A stretch of 64,000 nt of DNA. It comes from Asterias amurensis (taxonomy: Eukaryota > Echinodermata > Asteroidea > Forcipulatida > Asteriidae). The stretch is from contig NC_092656.1 in assembly GCF_032118995.1 (NCBI RefSeq), forward strand, positions 14,280,194-14,344,193, in the 5' to 3' direction. Position 1 is the stretch's first letter; each line of letters opens with the position of its first letter. The notes beneath the pieces were generated by a model, which was given only the letters and a program-made list of their open reading frames with translations, did not search any database and was not told the origin of the DNA. The position numbers and the translations under genes are program-made. Of this stretch, positions 11,336 to 22,521 are shown piece after piece.

Positions 11336-11622
11336 TAACTGACATACAGATCCTTGTCATTTGATTGGTGGAACTTATTTCACGTGACATACACTATTAC
11401 TCCCATCCGCACCGGCGATCAAAAAGACCTATTCGCCCATGGGGAGTAGCATTTTCCATTCAACAGTTAGGATCGTCCTTGTTCCCAATGTTGTGATCCG
11501 ATTTGTGCATTGTTGCCGCTACGCGGCGCTTTTATGAATTTTGGTTGTCAGTAATTTGTGTGATTTTTCATAATGTTATACTTTTGAAATACATCAAATG
11601 ACAAGGATATATATGTCAGTTA
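11336..11622. mobile_element. Nested MITE with 30-bp inverted ends
   Basis: The left end TAACTGACATACAGATCCTT (then GTCATTTGAT) is repeated in inverse at the right end with few mismatches. No ORF. It is inserted in a family A copy. Confidence 0.75.
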
Positions 11623-11627
11623 AATAA

Positions 11628-11752
11628 AACAAATATTGAGTGGCTTTAATTCGTGGAATGGAAGGAACACTATCGCTCGGTAAAATGTGGACTGCTCCAT
11701 TTTACTCGGCTTCGCCTCGTGAAATGGAACTCTGAACCATTCAATATTTGTA
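11628..11752. mobile_element. Small nested foldback element
   Basis: AAATATTGAGTGG near the left is inverse to CCATTCAATATTT near the right, about 125 bp apart. The centre contains CTCGGCTTCGCCTCG. Confidence 0.5.
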
Positions 11753-12254
11753 TACCATTGTCCGTATCGGCTCCCTCTGAAGTAACGTAGTTTTTTTTTA
11801 AGGAAGTAATTTCCCACTAATTGATTTGAATTGATTTGAGGTCTCGATATCAAGCATCTGAAAGCGCACAACTTGTGCATCAAGGGTGTTTTTCTTCCAT
11901 TTCTCTCTCGCAACCTTGACGATAATTGAGTTCAAATTTCACAGGTTTAATATTTTATGTATGTGTTGAGATATACCACGTGACAAGATTGGTCTTTGAC
12001 AATTACCAGATGTATCCAGTGTCTTTAAGCCAATTTGAGGCATAATTGATGAGGGGAAAAAACAAAAGCCTTTCTTGGAGCCCACGCGCCTTGGTGTTAA
12101 ATAAATAAATGATGTTTTGCTGTTTGATTAAAACAAATCCCATATTCACTGATTTGGGGTTGAAGAAGTGTACTGAACGATGAGAACCTTCCTGGGTCCT
12201 TTAAACACACTTAACATCGATTCCAGCTGTGTAGTTTACTGTCTGGATTATACC

Positions 12255-12640
12255 CCTGTTCACACAGCACTCAGACCTTTACGAAGATCGTGCCAATCAC
12301 CCCGATCTCAAAAAAATCAAGTCGGAGTATGATCGCCGTCAAAATCATCAATTTGGCATATTGAAGACTCCGCCCATTTTACTAATTCTACGTAAAAAGT
12401 GTTTCTGACTCACTGCCCCTACGATTACTGGCGATTACACCAAAACCAATGCCGTCCAAGCGGTTTTCTACTTAGAAATGGTTGCCGACGGTGCTGCGCT
12501 TTTATTACGACCACCGCAGAGATCTCACCACGATGTTACCACGCTGCTTGTGCGATAATGGCGTTCCCACTACGACTTTTCCCCGCTCATTGTTGGCTAC
12601 GACCCGGCTACGAAGCGGCGTCTATGACTGTGTGAACAGG
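12255..12640. mobile_element. MITE with CCTGTTCACACAG termini
   Basis: CCTGTTCACACAG at the left is exactly inverse to CTGTGTGAACAGG at the right. The interior has no recognised coding capacity. Confidence 0.6.
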
Positions 12641-12756
12641 TATTAGTGGGGTACGGTCACGTAGTGATATAAATGATATTGCACCAAGAGAACATCACAA
12701 ATGCCGTCAGCCATTAACTTGCCTGAAGGTTTATAGGGCACCACGCTGTGAGGAAA

Positions 12757-12761
12757 CTAAC
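12757..12761. repeat. Target-site duplication CTAAC, left
   Basis: Matches 17,884-17,888 on the other side of the retrotransposon. Confidence 0.9.
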
Positions 12762-12974
12762 TGTGACAAGTGCATCATCTTGTCTACGTCTAGCGCCCTC
12801 AGTTGGCAGCTCCTGCAACTGGATGGTTTCTAGCTAGCTGTATATAGTTTCACATGTTATGATTATTCTTACTTACACACGGAGAGTTTGTGACAACACG
12901 ATTTGAGAAGCCCAGTTTATTGTTTCATAGTGAGTTATTTCTGATAGTATTTAGTTAGAGAAAATACTATTACA
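12762..12974 (+). repeat. 5' LTR
   Basis: Starts TGTGACAAG and ends ATACTATTACA. By eye it is base-for-base the same as the 3' LTR. Confidence 0.95.
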
Positions 12975-12988
12975 TGGTGTCAGAAGTG
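12975..12988 (+). other. Primer binding site (candidate)
   Basis: TGGTGTCAGAAGTG sits directly after the 5' LTR, the usual place for tRNA 3'-end complementarity. The tRNA was not identified. Confidence 0.6.
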
Positions 12989-13472
12989 TTTATCGTGTAT
13001 TTGGTCCATACATTGAAGAAGATTTCCAAAGGACAGCACAAGGCAAGGCATTGAAATTGACCGAGGCTGCACTGATTAGTGATTGTTTGGAAACTCATGA
13101 CATGTGCTCTCCAGGTGTGTGTGTATGGTATGAAGAAGTGATCGTCTAACCAGGTAACAGATTTACTTTAGAAATTGTCACAAGTACAGCTAGACTCTAG
13201 AAATAATTTGTTGAAATTGAGAAACAAATAACTATCAAGAACCACATGAACTGTCCAGGAGAACTTCGTCAGACAAGGAAGGAACAAAGTGAACTTTATG
13301 ATCTATTTGCTGCAGTAGTCAGATATTTTTGTGTTTGTGTATAGTTATTGATCCTGGGGGACGGGTCTGACCCCTTCCATGATTTAGCTGATTAGTATAA
13401 GTCTTGGGAGTAAGTACCTGGGTAGATTTCTGTGCGTGAGCATAATTATTGTCTGACTGCAGTGCAAAGAAA

Positions 13473-16400
13473 ATGGACAGAATCAGGCCACCCGCCAACC
13501 TTGACATGGAGGTCAGAGACCTTTCCCGTACATGGAAAAGGTGGAGAGAAGAGCTTACACTTTACATTGACCTAGCAATGGCCAAGAAAGAAGACCAAAT
13601 CAAGGTGAAGATGTTTCAGTATCTTGTTGGTACTACAGGACGAGAGCTGTTCAAGACACTTGGGCTAACAAATGAATCAAAGCTTACCGATGTCCTGGAG
13701 GCGTTTGATGCACACTGTGATCCCAAAAAGAGCGAAACAGTAGAGAGATACAGATTTTTCACTAGAAATCAAGAGGGTGGAGAGTCCATAGAGAAGTATC
13801 TTACTGAGCTGAAACTACTGGCCGAAACTTGCAACTTCGAAACACTTCGTGACTCGCTTCTGAGAGATCGTATAATATGTGGAATACAAGATTCCAATCT
13901 ACGTGAAAGGCTTTTACGAGAAAGTAGCCTTGACCTTGAGAAATGTCTAGCCATAAGTCGAGCATCAGAGCTATCCAAGGAAAGAATTAAAACCTTGGAA
14001 GAACCTGCAGCCACAGAAGTACATGCTGTATACAAACAAAGGCAACGAAAACCAGCACGTAGTGATGGGACACGACAGAAAGCGGCCACACATGGAAGAG
14101 TCTGCAAATTCTGTGGGCTACAGCATGAATTTGTGAAAGAGAAATGCCCGGCATATGGAAAAGAATGCACAAAGTGTCACAAGATGAACCACTTTGCCAA
14201 ACAATGCCTTTCGAAAGGTACGAGAGTTTATGCAGTTGCAGATGACGACAGTTCCGATGACTCAACGTACGAGGAACTCATGACCATGGAGCTCATACCA
14301 GAGACAATCCACACAGTGGAGAAATCATTCGCGAAAAACATCTATGCCAAAATGATGATAGCGAAAAAACAAGTTCTTCTTCAAATCGACTCAGGAGCAA
14401 CTTGTAATGTGATCCCTAAACATCTGATAGGAGATGCACAGCTCACAGAGACGAAGCAGGTGTTGTCCATGTACAACAAGACAACACTGATTCCACTTGG
14501 GCGATGCAAACTAAAGATGATTAACCTTAAGAACCAGAAGAAGTACAAGGTAGATTTTGTTGTTGTACAAGATGAAGGAGTGACACCGATACTGGGGAGT
14601 AAAGCAGCACAACAGATGGGCATGATAGAAGTTCATCATGAGAATATTGCCTATGTTGCCCCACCAATGCAGACAGTGAAGTCAGCAGAGCAACTGATCA
14701 CCGAGTTTGCAGATGTTTTTGAAGGAACAGGATGCCTCGAGAACAAATATCACCTTGATGTGGATTCAACCGTCAACCCTGTGGTGCATCCACCGAGACG
14801 TGTGCCAATCGCTTTGAAGCAGAAGCTGAAGCGAGAGTTAGACAAACTGACTGAAACACAAATTGTCAAACCAGTTGATACACCTACTCCATGGGTATCA
14901 AGTTTGGTCTGTGTTGTCAAACCACACAAACTGCGAATTTGTCTTGATCCCAAAGATCTGAACAAAGCACTCAACAGAAGTCACTACCCAATGAAGACGA
15001 TTGATGATATCCTTCCCGACTTGAACAATGCCAAAGTGTTCTCCGTTCTAGATGCAAAGAATGGTTTCTGGCATGTTGAGCTAGATGAAGAAAGCTCCTA
15101 CCTGACAACGTTCAACACACCATTTGGCAGATACAGATGGCTGCGTATGCCGTTTGGAATCAGCACGGCGCCGGAGGAATTCCAACGACGACAAGACCAA
15201 GTTATAGAAGGTCTTGAGGGTGTTCAAACCATAGCTGATGATATACTTGTATTCGGAAAAGGGGATACAATGGCTGAAGCAACAGCTGACCATGACATGA
15301 AGCTAAAAGCTCTGCTAGAAAGATGCCGTCAGAGAAATTTGAAGCTAAACAAAGCCAAATTGAAGCTCAAAATGAAGCAGGTGCCATTCATGGGACATCT
15401 CATCACAGTAGATGGACTGAAACCTGACCCAGCAAAGGTGAAAGCTGTGCAAGAGATGCCTAAGCCATCCAACAAGACAGAGCTACAAAGATTCATTGGC
15501 TTTGTCAATTATCTCAGCAAGTTTCTTCCACAACTGAGCGCTACCTGTGAGCCACTGAGAAAGTTGACACAAAAGGACGCAGACTGGTGCTGGCTAGATA
15601 GCCATGACAAAGCAGTAGATGCCATTACTAAGATGGTAACCATGGCACCAGTACTGAAGTACTATGATCCAAAGGAGGAGCTCACTCTGCAGTCTGATGC
15701 ATCACAGACCGGGCTAGGGGCAGCATTGATGCAGAAAGGTCAGCCTGTTACATTTGCAAGCAGAGCCCTCACTGACTGTGAAACAAGATATGCTCAAATT
15801 GAGAAAGAGCTACTTTCCGTCATCTTTGGCCTGGAACGGTTTCATCAGTTCACATATGGTCGCCAAGTTAATGTGCAGACAGATCACAAGCCACTTGAGA
15901 TGATTGTTCTCAAACCTCTACATCGTGCACCTAAGCGTCTGCAGAGGATGCTGATGAGACTACAGACCTATGATGTAAAGGTCTCGTACCACCAGGGTAA
16001 AGAAATGTATCTGGCGGATACACTTAGCAGAGCATACCTACCCGAGAAACCGCAAGATTGCTTTCAAAAGGGACTAGAAACAGTCAACATGATTAAACAT
16101 CTGCCTATCACTCCACAGAGATTGAATGACATACAACAGCACACAGCAAATGATCAAACGCTGATGTTGCTCAAAGATTCCATATTGAATGGATGGACTG
16201 AAATAAAACGTGACGTCCCCAACTTGCTCACCCCCTACTTTGACATCAGAGATGAGCTAAGCATCCAGGATGGACTTCTCTTCAAAGGGGAAAGAGTAAT
16301 AGTGCCAAAATCCCTTCGTAGCAGTATGCTTCAGCGCATTCACTCGTCTCACCTCGGAATTGAAGGGTGTCTCCGTCGTGCACGAGAGTGTCTGTACTGG

Positions 16401-17411
16401 CCAGGTATCACAGCAGAGGTGAAAGACTTCATCCAAAAGTGTGACATCTGCAGATCACTAGAGTCCAAGCAGCAGAAAGAAACTCTACACCCTCATGAAA
16501 TTCCAAATAGACCATGGGCAAAACTTGGAGCAGACCTGTGTGTTCAAGGGGACAAGAATTACCTCATCACAGTCGACTACTACTCCAACTTCTGGGAAAT
16601 CGACTACCTAGAAGATACCAAGGCTAACACAGTCATAAGGAAGCTCAAAGCTAACTTCGCTCGACACGGTATCCCTGATAATTTAATCACAGACAATGGA
16701 CCACAGTTTAAATCTGAACAATTTAAAGCATTCACTTCGACCTGGGAGTTTACCCATACAACTTCTTCTCCATACTATCCGCAAAGCAACGGAAAAGCCG
16801 AGCAAGCAGTAAAGATGGCTAAAACAATGCTCAAAAAAGCCGCAAACGCCAAAGCTGACCCCTACCTAGCGTTACTTGATTTTCGCAACAGGCCATCTCA
16901 AGGACTGTCCAGCAGTCCAGTTCAACGCCTGATGAATCGCAGAACCAAGACACTGCTGCCTTCAACAAACAAACTTCTTAAGCCAAAGATTATCACGAAG
17001 GTTCCCCAACAACTCGCTGAAAACAAGAAACGACAGGCATATCACTATGACAAAAGAGCGAAAGACCTCCCCCCACTGACAGTCGGTGAAACAGTTCGAG
17101 TCAGACCAATGAAAGACAAGGTAGAGTGGAAGAAAGCGATTGTAACCCGCAAGAAAAGCGAACCGCGATCATATGAAGTGATGACCCAAACTGGCAAAAC
17201 ATACCGAAGAAATCGCAGAGATCTCCGCAGCACCAAAGAGGATTACAGTCCAATCAACCCAAACTTTGATGCCAATGTCCCAACAAAGGAAACAACCATT
17301 GACGCGAACATAGAACCACAACAAGACCCAGGACAACAACCTTTGGTCACAACTAGATCAGGACGCACAGTGAAACAACCCTCACATCTCACTGACTTTG
17401 TAACCTACTAA
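13473..17411 (+). CDS. Gag-Pol polyprotein of Ty3/Gypsy-type retrotransposon
   Basis: Single 1312-codon frame from ATG 13,473; the frame is open for a few codons upstream, but this is the first ATG. In order: Gag (1-205); cysteine knuckles with a CX2CX4HX4C motif at 232-245; retropepsin D-S-G-A at 306-309; reverse transcriptase with catalytic D527 and the doublet in I-A-D-D at 589-590 (isoleucine replaces the common tyrosine); RNase H acidic residues about D742, E777, D804; integrase zinc-finger histidines 957 and 960 with cysteines 990 and 993; and D1021, D1074, E1110 as DDE. A basic C-terminal tail follows, with no recognised chromodomain. Gag and Pol share one frame without a shift. It copies the element through an RNA intermediate in cytoplasmic particles and integrates the cDNA. 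All key residues are present, so it looks functional. Confidence 0.95.
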   Translation: MDRIRPPANLDMEVRDLSRTWKRWREELTLYIDLAMAKKEDQIKVKMFQYLVGTTGRELFKTLGLTNESKLTDVLEAFDAHCDPKKSETVERYRFFTRNQEGGESIEKYLTELKLLAETCNFETLRDSLLRDRIICGIQDSNLRERLLRESSLDLEKCLAISRASELSKERIKTLEEPAATEVHAVYKQRQRKPARSDGTRQKAATHGRVCKFCGLQHEFVKEKCPAYGKECTKCHKMNHFAKQCLSKGTRVYAVADDDSSDDSTYEELMTMELIPETIHTVEKSFAKNIYAKMMIAKKQVLLQIDSGATCNVIPKHLIGDAQLTETKQVLSMYNKTTLIPLGRCKLKMINLKNQKKYKVDFVVVQDEGVTPILGSKAAQQMGMIEVHHENIAYVAPPMQTVKSAEQLITEFADVFEGTGCLENKYHLDVDSTVNPVVHPPRRVPIALKQKLKRELDKLTETQIVKPVDTPTPWVSSLVCVVKPHKLRICLDPKDLNKALNRSHYPMKTIDDILPDLNNAKVFSVLDAKNGFWHVELDEESSYLTTFNTPFGRYRWLRMPFGISTAPEEFQRRQDQVIEGLEGVQTIADDILVFGKGDTMAEATADHDMKLKALLERCRQRNLKLNKAKLKLKMKQVPFMGHLITVDGLKPDPAKVKAVQEMPKPSNKTELQRFIGFVNYLSKFLPQLSATCEPLRKLTQKDADWCWLDSHDKAVDAITKMVTMAPVLKYYDPKEELTLQSDASQTGLGAALMQKGQPVTFASRALTDCETRYAQIEKELLSVIFGLERFHQFTYGRQVNVQTDHKPLEMIVLKPLHRAPKRLQRMLMRLQTYDVKVSYHQGKEMYLADTLSRAYLPEKPQDCFQKGLETVNMIKHLPITPQRLNDIQQHTANDQTLMLLKDSILNGWTEIKRDVPNLLTPYFDIRDELSIQDGLLFKGERVIVPKSLRSSMLQRIHSSHLGIEGCLRRARECLYWPGITAEVKDFIQKCDICRSLESKQQKETLHPHEIPNRPWAKLGADLCVQGDKNYLITVDYYSNFWEIDYLEDTKANTVIRKLKANFARHGIPDNLITDNGPQFKSEQFKAFTSTWEFTHTTSSPYYPQSNGKAEQAVKMAKTMLKKAANAKADPYLALLDFRNRPSQGLSSSPVQRLMNRRTKTLLPSTNKLLKPKIITKVPQQLAENKKRQAYHYDKRAKDLPPLTVGETVRVRPMKDKVEWKKAIVTRKKSEPRSYEVMTQTGKTYRRNRRDLRSTKEDYSPINPNFDANVPTKETTIDANIEPQQDPGQQPLVTTRSGRTVKQPSHLTDFVTY

Positions 17412-17660
17412 AAGTACAGGACTGAGAAAAGAACAGGCTTGAGAAAATAACAAAAGTTAGAAAGTTGAGTTAGTGTTTATTTGTTATGCATAAAAAAGGC
17501 TACTCGGATTGTTTGATTTGAAGACACAACATTATTTGAAACTGAACCACACTGGAGCCACAATATTCTATGGATGGACCTAACATTGGAACTTGATCTA
17601 TTTCTTTAAGATTCTTTGGATGAACAATATTATTTGAACTGTATGACTCATTTCTTTATT

Positions 17661-17670
17661 GGAGGAAAGA
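17661..17670 (+). other. Polypurine tract
   Basis: GGAGGAAAGA lies immediately before the 3' LTR, where plus-strand priming is expected. Confidence 0.7.
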
Positions 17671-17883
17671 TGTGACAAGTGCATCATCTTGTCTACGTCT
17701 AGCGCCCTCAGTTGGCAGCTCCTGCAACTGGATGGTTTCTAGCTAGCTGTATATAGTTTCACATGTTATGATTATTCTTACTTACACACGGAGAGTTTGT
17801 GACAACACGATTTGAGAAGCCCAGTTTATTGTTTCATAGTGAGTTATTTCTGATAGTATTTAGTTAGAGAAAATACTATTACA
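17671..17883 (+). repeat. 3' LTR
   Basis: Identical by eye to the 5' LTR. Read on the - strand it follows the splice donor of the ligand exon. Confidence 0.95.
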
Positions 17884-17888
17884 CTAAC
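17884..17888. repeat. Target-site duplication CTAAC, right; also splice donor bases
   Basis: On the - strand these bases read GTTAG, the first five intron bases after exon 17,889-18,602. Confidence 0.9.
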
Positions 17889-18602
17889 CTGTATAACTTG
17901 AATAAGCTCATCGTCATCGGTAAGAGCCAAAACCAGTGGATCCCATAGCTCTTCTCTCGGACAGATACTGACGCTAGAGCTACGCTTCTCTCGATGATGA
18001 GGTGGGATAGTTGTAGATGGTATGGGTGGCGTTCGATCGGGATCGTGGAAGTAGTTTCCATAGCGGGATAAGATTTTAGATTTCTGTTCCGAATTGAGTG
18101 TGACGATTGGAGTGTGCAGAATAGTGCTTGACGCTTGCAAAAGTTTATCCGCATCACGCCAGGTATTTATGAACGGTGTCTTGCAGAAGGCCTCTCGTTT
18201 TTGCGACCAGCTAAGCTCAATTACCTCCTGTGTTTTGATGTACGGCAAACAATCAGTCAGGCTACAAGTGTTTCCATTGCTGTTGGTTTGCTGTTCTTCT
18301 GATGACTCCGGGGGAGTCCTGCTTTTGTACCGACGAGAAGACAGCATAGCACTAATGTCTTCGTTGCCTGTACTACCGCTCATCCCACTCATGCCACTAA
18401 AATAGGCACCGCCACACATGCTGCTGGTACTGCCACTGCTGCTTGTAAACTGTCGTCCACCGTGAAGTCTTACACTGCTCCGCATTGAGCTCCTCCCGCT
18501 ACTGCTTCGGTACCAAGAGCTGTGGCCGCCGCAGAGAGCGTGTTTTATGAGCATCATGAAAACGAGAACATTGAGAACCGTCAGGTGCTTCTTCATTTTG
18601 AG
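17889..18602 (-). CDS. Neurotrophin/Spaetzle-like cystine-knot ligand precursor, first coding exon (partial)
   Basis: ATG at 18,594-18,596 follows six UTR bases and a strong acceptor TTTCTTCCAG, so a 5' UTR exon exists upstream. The exon encodes 236 residues: a signal peptide (about 1-22, hydrophobic LNVLVFMMLI), a Ser/Gly-rich low-complexity stretch (25-80), a pro-region with several cysteines, a furin-type site REKR at 202-205, then the start of a mature domain with C212 and W218. Cysteine followed six residues later by tryptophan is the spacing at the start of neurotrophins, while the P and A positions also resemble Spaetzle. The exon ends in phase 0 at CAG with donor GTTAGT. The rest of the mature domain was not found down to 6.2 kb, so the gene is partial here and its identity is provisional. 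A young retrotransposon starts at intron base +6. Confidence 0.55.
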
Positions 18603-18632
18603 CTGGAAGAAATTAATAAAAACTACGAATTC

Positions 18633-18850
18633 ATGTAATAATAGTAATATAATAATATCGAGGTCTTATATAGTGCACGTATCTACCAAACAAGGTACTC
18701 AAGGCGCTGAGTATATACAACATTTCAGAAAGATAGGTTATTGCAGTGATGAATTCTGAGACCCAATTATGTAGCACCTTATAAGTGTTTATTGAGGTGC
18801 TACGGCGCATTAAGCAGCCACAACCAGGAACACCGGGCGAACCCCTTCTC
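18633..18850 (+). mobile_element. SINE-like repeat
   Basis: It starts with an AT-rich TAA-type run, then GTCTTATATAGTGCACGTATC, GAGACCCAATTATGTAGCAC, GGTGCTACGGCGCA and CCAGGAACACCGGGCGAACC. The same word order occurs at 34,907, where an empty site proves insertion. Confidence 0.5.
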
Positions 18851-21080
18851 TTGGTTCTTTTACATGCGTTTCACAACACATGGGACCAACGGCTTAACGC
18901 CCCATCCGAAGGATGTAAACCCTCTTTCACAACTGAGTTCAAAACACTACGAATCCAAATTTGTTTGTAAACTATTGATAGCTTTGTACATTTGTTACGT
19001 CACATGTCATTAAACTGGCTGTGCTTGATTTACACTCAGCGGGCATTATCCTATGTTTTGGATTGCATGATTTACAGAATCGCTCAGAGAAATAGTTGTC
19101 ATTCACTAGTCTTAATACATCACATATACTGTAAGTAATACATCAACTTCCTGCCATAAGATATTACGCATATGTGCCAAGGCACTTTAGGGCAGCTGTC
19201 AACCCAGCAGAAGGTCGATTAACATTACCAACTAGGTTGTTTACATTCTCATGTCACAAATCACTCCTCGCTTTTGCTTTTTCATTCACATACCGAATTG
19301 ATTTTCCATCAATATAAAACACCTGTTAATATCACCAAACCCAAACTTTCCATTAAAAATTTTCTTCCAAACATCTAAAAGAATGATATAATTTTTTGCG
19401 ATATTGCACGTTATTTGGACCGGTAAATAATTATAACCTACAAGTCATAAGGAAGATCAATACAAACATTGTCCCAGTTGGTTCAAAAGTCTTCCTATAT
19501 TTGAAATCTTATTTTTAATGTTATCGATACGGTAAAGTGATCAAGTAATGATCGCTGTGGCGAAAAGAAATAAACTTGTTATTCAAATCGCAAAACGGAT
19601 ACGGGAGCTATATATAGTATGATGCTATGCTGGATTTCCTCCAAAGTTCCATATGAATGATAATATGAATAAATCGTTATGAAGTTATTGTCATCCATGC
19701 GCACACAGCTGGATTTATAAACCAGATGTAGAGTTTGCATATGGAGGAAATGACGGTGATCAAACCGCTTCCGATGCGCCTCATTAATCGCTCATTCTGC
19801 TAATTTTATTTTAATGAAAAAAAAAACTGTTTTTCACCGTACCTGATCATCAGTGTACACTTGGATGGGTACTTCTCGGCAGAATAGACGGCATGAAAGA
19901 TCACCATGTCTCATTCATACACACAAATCTTAATGATTTATTGATAGGTTTGGACAACTTATAATGTTGTCCTTCCTTCACACCCACCCATCCCTCATTC
20001 ATAAAACGTAATCAAACATCAACATGAGAACTGCAATCACTAAAACCCTTATCTTTTACATCGATTGTTAATCTAGATTGGGTTATCATTGTGGTAGGCC
20101 TAACCATAGTTTAAAGTGTTTCAAGAACCATCCAGAACAAAATATTTAGGTATGATTCCAAATTACAAATTCTAGAACCTTTCATGAATTGTATTCATTA
20201 CTTTAGTTGCGACGTTCTACAATAATTACGTTCATCAAATGTCGAGACAAATAAAAGCGTATAATCTGAGCATCAAAAATATGACGTCTTGTGTGGAGTT
20301 GGTGCAAAAATAAACAGTAAACAAAGTTGTATCAACTCGAAAAATGGGAAAATATGTCTACAAGTCTACCAATGTATAACATGTACATGTTGTTATTGTT
20401 CATGTATAAAAGGCGTAATATCCTAATTAAAAGAGCGTTTTGTGGAGTGAAGTGAAGGAGAACCTTTGTGGGTGGCGTTTCTAATTATTAAAGGTCAAAC
20501 TCCGCAGGAATATTTTAGTCATCGCCTTGTCAATCTGCAACTTAGACATTTACATGACGTAAAACGACTTAAACATACGTTCCTCTCTAGACTAATTTAT
20601 CAAAGAAAAGGCATATGATGCTGTATTAAGTTGCTGTCCAGAAGTGTTATAATAATTAGCATTTCAATAAATCAAAGGACAGACACTGACAACAGATCGT
20701 GCTGAGAGATTTGACCGAGTATTAATTTAACGAGTTAAGAAAGTTCTTGTACTTGGTTGTACCTAAGCCACTGGATTCAATGATCTGAACACCACAGCAA
20801 GTTTCAGATGTAAGTATGACGTCTCCATTTTAATAACTGATTTACAAAATAATTGGCAACCATGTTTGTAGAACAATTTTGTCAAACCGAAACTTATTAT
20901 TTTTAATATGAAAGTGACGAGTAGAATCACTCCCAAGTTTGTTTAAAAAGAAATATCAATAAAGCCACAGTTTAACAAAAAGACTGTTTTCAACTTCCTT
21001 ATTTTATAAAGTCGAAAAAGAAGTCTGCTTGAAAATTTATGAGTGTTTCGTGTACCCGTCTTCTTATATCTGGGCGCAAG
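18851..21080. other. No gene seen
   Basis: AT-rich, low-complexity intergenic or intronic DNA. Apart from the possible exon at 19,843, no feature is supported. Confidence 0.4.
19843..19926 (-). other. Possible upstream (5' UTR) exon
   Basis: Read on the - strand, a stop-free stretch starting at an ATG in good context ends at CAG followed by GTACGG. Joined to the acceptor at 18,603 it would give a short upstream ORF ending before the ligand ATG. The evidence is weak. Confidence 0.2.
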
Positions 21081-21089
21081 ATAGTGTAA

Positions 21090-21486
21090 CGTGACCATAT
21101 AGGCCCTATATAATTTGCCATCCGTTTTGATATTGTTTCGTATTGTATGCAAATCAAACAAATATCTTGAAATAAAACATTAAATTAGTGGATTCGAATG
21201 TTGTATTTTATGCTGTGTGAGTGTTTCATAAAATCATCAAGTTGTATCATTAGGTCTAACACAATACATGTATCTCTCCTTAATACCTTCTCTGAAGTCG
21301 ATTGTGTTGTGACGAACATGAATTGGGAGTTATGAGATTGACACACGCTGAAATGTACGTCTTCTAAGCACAAGCTGGACAATAGGCCCTACATAATTTG
21401 CCCTCCGTTTTGATATTGTTTCAAATTGTATGAAAATCAAACAATGATATTTTGAAATAAAATATTAAAATATCGTGGATTCAAAG
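21090..21486 (+). repeat. Direct duplication of about 100 bp
   Basis: The block with AGGCCCTATATAATTTGCC, TCCGTTTTGATATTGTTTC and GAAATAAAACATTAAA at about 21,100-21,195 recurs diverged at 21,380-21,486. Confidence 0.6.
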
Positions 21487-22140
21487 TGATTATTACAATT
21501 GCATTAACTCGTCGATTGTAACAAAAAAAATATTTTGTTCCCAAAATAACCATGTCATCAGTTGCGCTACCGTTTTAAACTGACAACATCACAGCTGTAT
21601 ACGAACGAGCTATTAGATTCGCTCTGTTTATATCATGGCAGGAGATTGGGTAAAACATCTTAATAAAGGACTGAAAAGACCGCCATATGAGTATCATCCT
21701 ATTAAATGAGATCATATACTATAATTGCATGAACCTAAATTTGTTCTGATGTTGCGAATCGAAACATAAATGAGTGTGGGTAAATTGAGAGTTTTGAGCG
21801 TGACTGTGTTGCAGAACCATGTTTAATATTGATAAATGCAACTCAACAACTGGGGTGTTTAAATTGGTAGCATATGGGAGTTGTTAATACCGAATATAGA
21901 ATCAAAAAGAAAATTGAAAGGTGTTCCAATAACACCAATGTTGTTATTTGTGCAGAAATTTTGTGCTATTTTAACACCCTTTGATGTAAATGTTGATCTG
22001 TTATAATAAATGTGACAACACCCAATGTCACTGTTAACTATAACCTCCCCAGTTTTGCAATGTGTAACACTTTTGAACATGTCTTCACTTTTAAAAACTC
22101 TTCTATTTGATCGTTTTGTTCGTTACTTACTTATAACTTA

Positions 22141-22521
22141 AAGACAGTGGACACTATTGGTAAATGCAAAGACCAGTCTTCTCACTTGGTGTATCTCGAC
22201 ATATGCATAAAATAACAAACCTGTGAAAATTTGAGCTCAAACGGTCGTCGAAGTTGTGAGATAATAATGCAAGAAAAAAACACCCTTGTCACACGAAGTT
22301 GCGTGCGTTTAGATGGTTGATTTTGAGACCCTCAAATTCTAAATCTGAGGTCTTGAAATCAAATTCGTGGAAAATTACTTCTTTCTCGGAAATTATGTCA
22401 CTTCAGAGGGAGCCGTTTCTCACAATGTTTTATACCATCAACCTCTCCCCATTACTCGTCACCAAGTAAAGTTTTATGCTAATAATTATTTTGATTAATT
22501 ACCAATAGTGTCCACTGCCTT
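22141..22521 (-). mobile_element. MITE family A, full length
   Basis: One of the best-preserved copies, with AAGACAGTGGACACTATTGG at one end and its inverse (CCAATAGTGTCCACTGCCTT) at the other, flanked by TA. Confidence 0.85.

Larger units (their letters stand above)
11238..12025 (+). mobile_element. MITE family A carrying two nested insertions
   Basis: The family A left part runs 11,238-11,335 and the right part 11,753-12,025. Two foldback elements separate them. Confidence 0.7.
12762..17883 (+). mobile_element. Complete Ty3/Gypsy-type LTR retrotransposon, apparently intact
   Basis: Two 213-bp LTRs that read as identical (12,762-12,974 and 17,671-17,883) flank one uninterrupted gag-pol frame. 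The 5-bp duplication CTAAC borders it (12,757-12,761 and 17,884-17,888). A primer-binding-site-like TGGTGTCAGAAGTG follows the 5' LTR, and a purine tract GGAGGAAAGA precedes the 3' LTR. Identical LTRs and an open frame mean a recent insertion, possibly still active. It is oriented opposite to the host ligand gene it interrupts. Confidence 0.95.

Noticed and set aside
12399..12635. Cysteine-rich 78-codon frame as a secreted peptide
   Set aside because: It lies wholly within a MITE with CCTGTTCACACAG ends and has no signal peptide.
17844..17888. Last 14 codons of the ligand frame as its true C-terminus
   Set aside because: They are read from the retrotransposon LTR and lie after a splice donor.
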